Positions 55,330-64,000 of a stretch of DNA of 64,000 bases are shown here, piece after piece. The notes below the pieces were generated by a model. That model saw only the letters and a program-made list of their open reading frames with translations. It did no database searches and was not told where the DNA came from. Position 1 is the first letter of the stretch. Every line of letters begins with the position of its first letter. The position numbers were made by a program, and so were the translations under genes. This stretch comes from Epiperipatus broadwayi (lineage: Eukaryota; Onychophora; Udeonychophora; Euonychophora; Peripatidae): contig JAQFVV010000230.1 in NCBI GenBank assembly GCA_028023455.1, forward strand, positions 1,366,001 to 1,430,000, given 5' to 3'.

Positions 55330-55610
55330 ACTAACTTAAATTTTGAATAAATATTTCCAGACGAAAATGAAAACATCATCAGGCTAATACATCATTGTAG
55401 GACTAATACCAAAAGTATCACAATCACATATTGGGATGAGTATAAAAAATATAATTTCCAACTAGGTGCACTCTCATTTATGGCCACACCTTGCTTGACC
55501 ATAAGAAATTACTTCTGACAAAACTTCAGGCCATCAGAAACAGAGATGAAAAACTAGCACCAACATACATCTACAATGCTACATGGTGCCTTGTAGTAAT
55601 GGACAATTTG
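55330..55610 (+). pseudogene. X-family LINE C-terminal relic
   Basis: Coding for IRNRDEKLAPTYIYNATW aligns with IKDRDKMLTPSNLFQDTW at 49500-49910. The upstream hydrophobic segment is worn. No open frame of note. Confidence 0.45.
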
Positions 55611-57235
55611 TGATGGAACAGTTGATTTTTTTTTACCCCCAGACCATAGGTAATGGGTTATGTAACCATTTTTATAGTGTTTATTAACAATATAATTCTG
55701 TTATGGCTATAATGTAATTCTTTGAGCTCACAACAAAATTCCCTTGATAAAAAAATACAGTAATGACATTAACTTTGATTATACAAGCTGATTATCAATG
55801 ACTCTGGAATCAAACTGTTTTTAAAAGTATTATTTATAATAATAACTATGTATTTAATTCTTTAAAAAATACAAATTGAAATGCTCAATGCCTAATTTTT
55901 AGTATTATATAATGCAAGACAGAATCCCCATGATAGATGATGATGTGAAGCTCAATTGAACTCATTTAAGCTTCTTAAAAAAATATTAATAAACTGTCGT
56001 GAAGTTGAGGATTCCCATGGTTCTTATTGATAATGCTTATCAGATGATAGCTACTGAGATTCATTTATAAGGAATGTTGAAGTCAATAAATCTGATTTTC
56101 TTGCATAAATAGTTTTGTCTCTCATTCCTTTTCCTTTACTATATGTAATAATTTTAATCTCTCAAATTCTATTCATTTTACCCCTAAATAACCTGGAATA
56201 CTTGTTTATTTCTATTTTTTAATTATCCAACTTTCTATTTCTCAGAAAGCTATACTTAGCAAAATTCTAATAAATGTTGTTTTTCAGCCTCTTTGAAAAT
56301 AACTTTTCATTAAAAATTTGCTTTACGTTCTTTTTTTTTTTATTATCACTACCATCTTTTAATCTTTTAGCAAACATTTGTGAATGCTAACTGTCAGAAG
56401 CGGACACCTATTCTAATTAACCGTGAAATCTTAAAGCCGTAATTAGTTATCAAGAAAGGGAATTTCTTCCAGCCTGTAGGTAACAGTTGAATTGTTAATG
56501 TCATTTGCTATAGAAGATTTTCCTAATTATTCCATTATAATGTAAAAAGCAATTAAGGCTGGTTACTGCCTTACGTTTTCTCGGAATCAAAAGTAGTAAA
56601 CAGAAATGAGACCGGTCATTTGTGTTTGTGTCTATATATATATATCACAGTTGTAGCCTGATAAATTAATTAATAACTGACCCAATGAATTTCCACCACT
56701 GAAAGCACCAAAATGGACCGAAGGATTTTTGCAGATCACTTGTAAGCCTCTTTGGCCCCAAATATCTAATTGTTAATTTAGATTTACTTTACACATTATT
56801 GTCTTGCTGGCTTAATAAACATCAAATTGTTGTTAGTTAAATTTTTATGCAATAATTTATTTCTGCTTGTCTGTTCACCTTTACCACGGTTGCAGAGGTG
56901 TCAGTACACAACAACATATGATAATTAAAGGTCAAAATGAAAGTTATTGCACTTGGAAAAAAAGATGAAATATTATTTATTAATATAATACATAGTTCTT
57001 AATGCCTAGGCACTGATTCATTCAAAAGTAAAATTCAGCTTTATTTAGCATGAAAATCTTTCAGCAAGAGTAAAGATGAGTGTTCTATAATAATCAAATA
57101 TATCCCGAAGCAAAAATTTTATAACTGCTCCGTCTTACGGTTAAATTCAAAATTTAATGAATACAATAGCGTATTTACTTACGAAGCTAATATATGATTA
57201 ATTTTAACATCCGCTATGCAACAGGAAAAATTAAA
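55611..57235. other. No recognised feature
   Basis: Part of it (56380-56760) is less A+T-rich and looks non-repetitive within the window, but shows no coding signal. Confidence 0.4.
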
Positions 57236-57239
57236 TGCC

Positions 57240-58100
57240 TATAATTAACTTTTCATTATTCATCATCATTCCATTTTAAAATGGTCCCTTTAATTTTAAC
57301 GATTTTCTCTTACCCATAATTTGCTATTCCATATCAGTACATTAAACTTACACTCTTTTTAAAGCTTTTGCATTCTGTTGGTTTAATGAATTTCTATGAT
57401 TCCTAGCTTTTATTAGTAAACTACCATATTTTTTCATCCATCTCATAGATGGTCTCTCTCTAGATGTTTTCCATTATGTTGGAGTCTAATATTTCAGATA
57501 CCAACCAATTTGACTCCTATTCAATTTTTAATTATTCCGTGAGGTCAATAACAACTGTTTGTTCCCTCACTCATTTACTTTTAATACTTTCTTATTAATA
57601 TCTAAACGCATTTCTTCACGAATCGTGAATTTAGAACAAGTTAACAATTATAAATGCATTGGTGAGATTATTAATATACATGGAAACATAATATGTGAAG
57701 TTAGTCATAGAATCAAACTTAGATGAAATGCTTTCGATAGAAATAACTTAGTATTAAAAAGAAATATCTCAATACGATATGGATTGAGACTTGGGCAGAT
57801 TTCAGACCACTTGATATAGTATGGAGAAGCATAAGATGTGACAACAACGAGGATCAAAAGTGAAATAAGTACGTTTAATTGACATTATACTTATTGCTAA
57901 AAAGAATGAAAATAGATGAACCGTTTAAATCAATCCAAAAAGACCGTGAAAGAGAATACGAGAGAGGTGGATAGATGGAATGAGGACGTTTGTTAGTATG
58001 TTGTGGGGAAGAGAGACTAGACATCAAAGAAAGTGGATTAAACTTTAAAAAAATCTTCATCTTGTAGTTAATGGTTAAAAAGGTAATGATGATGGCTTAT
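57240..58100. pseudogene. Two RTE LINE relics, head to head
   Basis: Minus piece 57240-57625: 3' terminus on the left (tcatcattccattttaaaat), then tccatctcatagatggtctc. Plus piece 57640-58100: aatgcattggtgagattatt, tagaatcaaacttagatgaa, ggaagagagactagacatca and aaaatcttcatcttgtag. The 5' sides meet near 57625 at a small palindrome (ttcacgaatcgtgaa). Same geometry as 19355-19985. Confidence 0.7.
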
Positions 58101-58399
58101 CTCCATATTTTGCTGCATCAGTCTGAAGTCAGATTTATAAGCAAACCCTGAAAAAAAGCCCATTTATTAAAAACTCTTTTGAATCATATCTAAATGTACC
58201 AAATTAAATTTTTTTTTGGCTATAATTCAATGCATTACGTTTATTCTAACGTAAAAACTCATTAAAGTTTATAATGTAAATTTAAGCATTAAGAAGTTAG
58301 AATAAATAGTGTTAAAAGATCAGCAATCGGTGACAAAGTACAGTGATACACTGAAGTGGCTTGATCATTGTATCCTATTGCTTAGTTGCATTAATCTAC

Positions 58400-58665
58400 A
58401 AGTCCCGACTTATTGGAGCAGGGATAGAAAGTCAGAGCGAGAAGCTCAAAGTCATAGATTTTTTTTTTCCCCATATATCATAGCATCGGCCGGGACGCGA
58501 ACCCACAACCGTCTGCAACCAACTACTTGCTTGCATGGTGGCTGCGATACCTCTCGGCCAACAATGCAAGACTTCAAAGTCATAGATATGATCCAATCCC
58601 GTCATTTCGACTGAACTATTTATAAACTTTCGAGCTAAAAATCATTCGTTTATTATTATTTGATC
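58400..58665 (+). repeat. S2 SINE split by an S1 SINE
   Basis: The S2 parts are agggatagaaagtcagagcg with caaagtcatagat, and, after the insertion, gatccaatcccgtcatttcg, gaactatttataaactttcg and agctaaaaatcattcg. Inside is S1 (minus strand, 58460-58573) with complemented B box (gggacgcgaacccaca). The target duplication tcaaagtcatagat at 58446-58459 and 58574-58587 is perfect. Confidence 0.75.
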
Positions 58666-58769
58666 AGTTTACGTTCCGGCTGGGCAAAACATCCTATATA
58701 CTGATGAATTTTATCGAACTAACACCTTTAACGTATACACACACGTGTGTGTGTTAATAAAAAAAAATA

Positions 58770-58985
58770 CTTGGGTTAGTGCAGTGCCAGAGGGTCAGAT
58801 TATAGGTCTTCAGATTGTTTCCAGTTCTGATACTTCGGGCGCTCGATTTTTTTTAATGAATATTTTTGCAATAAAGCTATTCGATTTTTTTAAATCATTT
58901 TTCTTATTTATTTGTCAAAGCGCCGGCCGGGAAGCGAACTCCGGGACAACCGTTTGTAAGGCAGCTGTGCTAACCACTCATTTTT
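58770..58985. repeat. S2 SINE (+) followed by truncated S1 SINE (-)
   Basis: S2: ttagtgcagtgccagagggt, gttctgatacttcgggcgct, cgatt, aatatttttgcaataaagct. S1 (58908-58980): gtcaaagcgccggccgggaa, aactccgggacaaccg, gctgtgctaaccactca, with the last ~15 bp of the head missing. The 108-codon frame here is only repeat sequence. Confidence 0.65.
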
Positions 58986-58989
58986 TTAC

Positions 58990-60018
58990 AAATTTGTTAT
59001 TAGCTGTAACCTTAAATTCAATAAGTGGATCCTGCTTGTGTACTCGTACTATGTGTTTAATAGGTTTGTAATGATTTCCATACTATATACCAAGAACTGG
59101 GTTCAAATTCAGGCTAAATAATTTTTTTAAAAAAATATCGCCTTATGCAGTTTGAGGCAGTGGTATATGATGGATGCGTTAGCTAAGGCTTAACTTACCA
59201 TTCGATAATTTTATTTTTTTTGTTTAATATCTAGATAATAAAAATATATTCTCTTATGTGTAGTTCTACCCACGAAAGTATACAAAATGTACATACGTGT
59301 TTGTTAACCTCCACATACATATATATTGTACGTGTGCATATAATTATTCTATTTTGACCAATCTTTTAAATACAGCAGTTTTTTCTTAAGCGATCCTTTA
59401 AATGGTAGAGCCAAAACTAGTTAAACATTCAAACATCACTTGATTCTTTTTCTACAAATCATCTTTACTTTTCGTAATGAAGTTTTTCTTGGATGATGCT
59501 TCATTGAGCGAAGTCTTATCTCTGGTAAGCAGGTATTGTGGAATGGTCCATTTGTCTTCATAGGGTTAATAGGTTGAAAGAGGTTGAGCAAACTTACTGC
59601 TTAATGTACAAGTTAAAAAATACATTTATAAAAAAAAAAAAAAATAGGCAGTTCAAGCTCATATATGTAGACTTGGTTTTTTTAAAAAAAAAACAACCCT
59701 ATTCTAGTTATTTAAAATGTGAACAAAAAACTTGGATCAAATAATTTTATTTGTATAGATAGATATATTATATTCCTTTACTTCATTATATATACCAGTA
59801 ATTTAAGATTTGAATCCGAGTTCAGCTCGAAAATTGTTTTTGATAACCGATTATTTCTAAGCAAGTTTTTTCAGTTAGCTGACTTATAGATAACCTAACT
59901 AGCCATTAAATTATTGTCTAGTAAATGAGCTTGTTTTTAATTAAAAAAAGAAACCTTTTGATTTCTCTTTGATGTCTTAAAGAACCAAGAAGAACAAATT
60001 TTTAATGTCCACTTCACA
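58990..60018. other. No firm feature
   Basis: Weak B-box-like text (gggttcaaattcaggc near 59100) and a ~70-bp block shared with 36065-36135 at 59950-60020. A runs near 59632. Confidence 0.4.
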
Positions 60019-60211
60019 TTTATGAAAGCCAAAACAAATTATGGTCTTTATTTTTAGAAGGCTGTAAACTCATTAGCCAGTGGAGTAGTTGCAGATTTAT
60101 AACCTGGATATTCTTAGCACCCTCAGCCCTCAGATCTCCAACTATTCCATTGGCGAATGAGTTTACAGCCTTCTAAAAATAAAGATCATAATTTAGTTTT
60201 GCTTTCATGAT
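60019..60211. repeat. Foldback with ~73-bp arms (FB6)
   Basis: The left arm (60019-60091: tagaaggctgtaaactcatt, agccagtggagtagttg) pairs with the right arm (60138-60211: caactattccattggcgaat, gagtttacagccttcta). Loop about 46 bp. The loop string aacctggatattc is again present inverted outside the right arm (gaatatccaggtt, 60230), so more inversion may be involved. Confidence 0.8.
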
Positions 60212-60437
60212 TGTAAATGTATATATAGAGAATATCCAGGTTACAAACCTTACTTGTCATTTGATGATGACTTTTTATGTAGCTTTCAAGTGGGAAAAAA
60301 TTGCATAAATTAAAAGAACTATTGAATACTGTTTGATATAAGTTAGAAGAAAACATAAAAGATAATTTATTTGAAAAGTAGCCACATATTTTATTATACA
60401 AATAAAGCATAAATGAAATGGAAATCTCTATAAATAA

Positions 60438-60446
<9 letters not shown>

Positions 60447-60502
<56 letters not shown>
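60447..60502. repeat. (AAT)n microsatellite
   Basis: About 18 perfect trinucleotide units; on the other strand it gives an Ile-only stretch in a 118-codon frame. Confidence 0.95.
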
Positions 60503-60504
<2 letters not shown>

Positions 60505-60524
60505 TCATGGAGATAGTTGTCTTT

Positions 60525-60650
60525 CAGATAAAGTGGCAACATTAGTTACTCAGTTTAATGGAAGATACCAAATGCAGTTAATTTGGGTTTGTGCAAGATA
60601 CTGAATGCAGATAATTTGGATATATGCCCCAACAAGTTCTTGTAATTAAG
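60525..60650 (+). pseudogene. RTE endonuclease fragment
   Basis: Coding pieces LVTQFNGRYQMQLIWV and IWIYAPTSSCN match the AP-endonuclease strand seen at 36735 (YLNGRYHMRIIQVYIP). A ~30-bp internal duplication (gatacc/aaatgcag..taatttggg/gga) lies within it. Isolated fragment. Confidence 0.5.
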
Positions 60651-60859
60651 AAATAGTGAAAAATCATTAATTAGATATTATACATATTTTTTAAGACCTT
60701 TGAAAATGTATTAGTACTGAAATGAAAAATGTTTTCACTGACAAAATCTAAATTGTAAAGACTGGGTATAATTATGTGTATGAGTTTCATACTGACAAGA
60801 ATTCAAATGAGGTTTTGAAAGTATATTATAAGAAATATTTTTTTTGGTAATGACTTTGT

Positions 60860-63800
60860 ATAAAAATTTCATATCTCTATTTCTTCTCCTACCAAAAGAG
60901 ATGCGTTTTGATTATGTTTATTTTTTTTTTTAATGTGGATTCCATAAAACTGATGTGAATTCCAAAATAAGAAGAATGATTTGGTGGAGTATCCAAGGGT
61001 ATTACCATATCTGTAAATAGTTCCCACCATATTGAGAGCTTTATTGATTATTAACTTTATGTGATCAAGAAAGGAGACATTACTGAAAAATATGATTCCA
61101 AGATCCTGAAAGAATTTACTTTTAGATTATTAATAGAAAATTATTTAATTGTAGAATTTCAGATTTATTAGAACAAGATATAGTAGAACATCTTTCTATA
61201 CCCATTTAGAAAAACTATATGCTATCATATTGAAGCAGTATACAATCATGAATAGAGTAGATATATAAAATATTACAATCATCAGCATAACATACAAGGT
61301 GAGAGTATTGTACACAGATTTTGAGGTCATGAATATATATAAAGTAAAGGAACCAAAATACTAACTTGAGGGACTCCAAGATGACAATAATATTAAGAAG
61401 ATATTCGTCCAGTAAATTTAACAAAAGCTCTAGTTTTTATATAGGATTCAAACCAATAAATTATATTATTTGCTAGACCAAGATTATGTAGTTTAGTAAA
61501 AAGGATGCTATGATCAACTTTATCAAAAGCTTTAGATGTATCAAAATAGATAGTAGCCAATCTACTCCATTTTTCATGCTCATATATAGTAATGAGATTT
61601 GTTTCTATTTATTTATTTTGGATAAAACTATGTTATGCAGGTACCAATAATTTACTAATATCATGCACTACTTTATTATAGATTTACCTTTCAAATATCC
61701 TTACAATAGTGTGCAAGACTGTAACGGGCCTATAATTATTGACTTTATCTTTAATTCCAATTTTAAAGATAGGAATGACTTTATTAATTTTTAGAGATGT
61801 AGGCAAAGCAAAATTTATTTTAGAGCAATGAAGAATGTGACAGAGAAGTGAAGAGACATATTCACAACAACCTTTATAAATGAAAGTGAGGATATTATCT
61901 GGACCCAGACTGGAATTCGATTTAAGTTGTCTAATGGTCACTTACACATTTTGTAGGTTTATTGAGTGAAATACTTTTTCTTCCATTTTTATTGATCAAA
62001 GTATGATCGTTATCATGTGTTGTGGTTGCGCAGAGTTTTCAGAAAATATTGAAAAAAATCATCAGCTGTTAAAGAAGAAATATTAACATGTTGTATTTTT
62101 CTCTTAGTGACATCCAAACCCTTAACTAATGACCAAAGTTCTTTAGGGTTATATCCACAAATTTTGCTCTCCATATCTTTCATAATTTTTTGATAGTCTC
62201 TTCTATAAATGATCTTTGATAATTTTCTGTAATTAATATAATTATTGTAACAAAAAAATCTCATATTTTTGGTTTTCATATATTGCCTATGATGATGAGA
62301 TTTTCTTTTAATAATAGTTTTAAGTCATTTAAAAAATCATAAAGGGAAATAGTTATTGGGGATGAGTTAATAAATCAATATAATGATTAAAAACTTTTCC
62401 AAAAGATTATACACAACGGTTAATATCATTGGAAGAGTAAAGAGAACTCCAGTTAAAATTGGCAAGCTCCATCCAATAATATGCAGCAATAAAGTTTTAG
62501 AATATTTAACGTTATAAATTTTAATATTGGATGATGAATTTCAATTGAAAAGGCATAGAAGGTGGAGAAAAGCATTGAATATTTGAAAAGTTACTAAGAA
62601 CGTAATCTAATGTATGAGTATTTGCATAAATAAAAGAATTGTATTGTTTGAAATTTACTAAATTACAAAATTGAAGCATTCTATAGGCCTTAGAGCAGCG
62701 TTTCTCAACATTTGAGTCGCGTTAAATTTTTAATGGGTCGCGAATATGCACCAAGAAATAAAAACATAAATATCTGATACAAAAATCTTTTTACATTTTA
62801 AAAAAATATTAATATTAATAAAAAAAATTGCTAAGTAATACTACCTATGCTTTGTGTAGCTTTCTCAAATTCAATTGTAAATTTGAACTTAAATAATCAT
62901 AATGTTAAATTTCGCGCGATTATTTTCAAAATGTAATTGTTCAAAAAATTGCAATCGAAAATGCAACTAAAATTAATGCAGCCAAAGAGTCAACCATGAG
63001 ATTAGCTTTAACTAATTTTATTGGAGCAAGAATTGATAAATTAATTGAAAAGAAGCAACAACAAAGCCATTAAATAATTATTTTGCATTGTATGTTCATA
63101 ATTTAAATATGTTTGTAATAAATATAATTAAAATTAATAAATTAATTTATAATATTTTAATACCAAATTTTATTTAAATATGTTACTGCTGCAGTTTTAC
63201 AATTTTTTTGCAGTAACTTCCAACAATATTGAAATCGAACTGATACGTCAAAGTAGTCTATTTTTAAAAATTTTTATACGTAACTTAAATAAAATTCTGT
63301 ATAATTTATTTTTGTAATTTTTGCTTGTATTTCGAATATAAATAAAACCTTATTTGAAAAAAAAAAAACAATTTTTTTTTTGTAATTAATAAAATGTGTT
63401 AAGCTTTTAAATTAAAAATATGTCCTTTAACTCAACTTTTAACTTACAGATTATTTGTTCATTATAAATATTATCAAATTGATCCCAATATATACATATA
63501 TACAGTACCGTGCTGATGTAATAACTCTTTTATTTTATATTATAATTTATGTAATAAACATTTGGTTCGCCGAACTATTTCAATGAACTCTATTGGGACG
63601 CGCGGCAAAAAGGTTGAGACACGCTATCTTAGAGGATAATGAAATATAATTTGAAAGAGTATTTCCTAAATATAGATTGGAGATATTAAAAACAACTGGA
63701 ATAATAAAGTAAGATTTAGATGCAATTAAAAATTCCTTAAGTGAGCAAAGCTATTCATTTAACCAGATACAAGTAGTGTAGGTTTAAGATAAATAATACC

Positions 63801-64000
63801 CAAAGAACTTTACAACCATAATTTAAGGAATATTCCCACTATGTTGATTCACAAAATGGGAAATGACAACAATGGATTTACATGTAAAAAAAATTTAAGG
63901 TAATTAATGTACTTCCACCTCTCAAGCCACTTCAGAAGGTCTGTCAGTACAAAGAACCCTATATATGTTTTTGTCAAACAAATAATGTTGGATATGATTC
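60860..64000 (-). pseudogene. Jockey/CR1-type LINE, endonuclease and RT, split by hAT
   Basis: Minus strand from the window edge. Endonuclease: a worn stretch at 63990-63630, then after the hAT insertion NSFIYANTHTLDYVLSN (62640-62590). Linker: YNPKELWSLVKGLD (62279-62013). RT: KSNSSLGPDNILTFIYKGC (the SxGPDxI box), KVIPIFKIGIKDKVNNYRPV (61941-61684), DTSKAFDKVDHSILFTKL, SHLVCYADDCNILY (catalytic YADD, 61424-61215) and FLDHIKLIINKALNMVG near the end (about 61050). This box order is that of Jockey/CR1-superfamily LINEs. Several frameshifts; the 5' end is outside the window. It is the longest LINE copy here. Confidence 0.85.
62696..63626 (+). mobile_element. hAT element inserted in LINE endonuclease
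   Basis: Terminal repeats cagcgtttctcaaca (62696) and, on the other strand, tagcgtgtctcaacc (ending 63626). Flanks ccttagag (62688-62695) and tcttagag (63627-63634) match at seven of eight. A short plus-strand frame reads AAKESTMRLALTNFIGARID then KLIEKKQQQSH and a stop (about 62978-63073). This looks like the C-terminus of a hAT transposase, so this copy keeps more of its parent than the one at 44059. Confidence 0.9.

Overview
This is nuclear DNA of an A+T-rich animal, most likely an invertebrate; I cannot name the phylum. The evidence is the complete absence of operon-like coding, dense decayed non-LTR retrotransposons (RTE-type, zf-RVT-type and Jockey/CR1-type), a Penelope-like element, hAT transposons, tRNA-derived SINEs, microsatellites and long homopolymer runs. 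I found no convincing host gene or exon. Every open frame with recognisable homology belongs to a mobile element, and nearly all are broken.

Layout. 0-15 kb: scattered RTE relics, short tRNA SINEs (called S1 here), several long inverted repeats and three copies of a decayed ribozyme-like repeat (family C). 13.9-15.4 kb: a cluster of a second tRNA SINE (S2). 15.4-18.9 kb: a whole hAT transposon with terminal repeats, 8-bp target duplication, a broken transposase and a nested LINE (family Z). 19-26 kb: RTE relics, SINEs and inverted-dimer elements. 26.2-31.2 kb: LINE tails, a Penelope-like element with reverse transcriptase and GIY-YIG endonuclease, then a tandem array of a ~440-bp unit. 34.6-35.5 kb: a TA-flanked MITE. 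36.6-42.2 kb: one RTE copy split by at least seven nested insertions. 44 kb and 62.7 kb: two copies of one hAT family, the second inside a Jockey/CR1-like LINE that fills 60.9-64 kb. 46-60 kb: more inverted dimers, SINEs and LINE relics.

The most interesting content is a set of inverted-dimer (foldback) elements, families FB1, FB2 and FB3. They are flanked by 10-15 bp target-site duplications and have hammerhead-ribozyme-like cores at or beside their centre of symmetry. FB1 also forms a tandem array with a 438-455 bp period at 29.4-30.9 kb. This resembles animal retrozymes and the hammerhead-bearing pseudo-LTRs of Penelope-like elements. A Penelope-like coding relic lies 0.7 kb from the array, but a functional link is inference only. 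Family C is a third, decayed hammerhead-like lineage. All structural calls were made by eye; the decisive checks (Infernal with Rfam hammerhead models, genome-wide repeat consensus, in vitro cleavage) are named with each finding.
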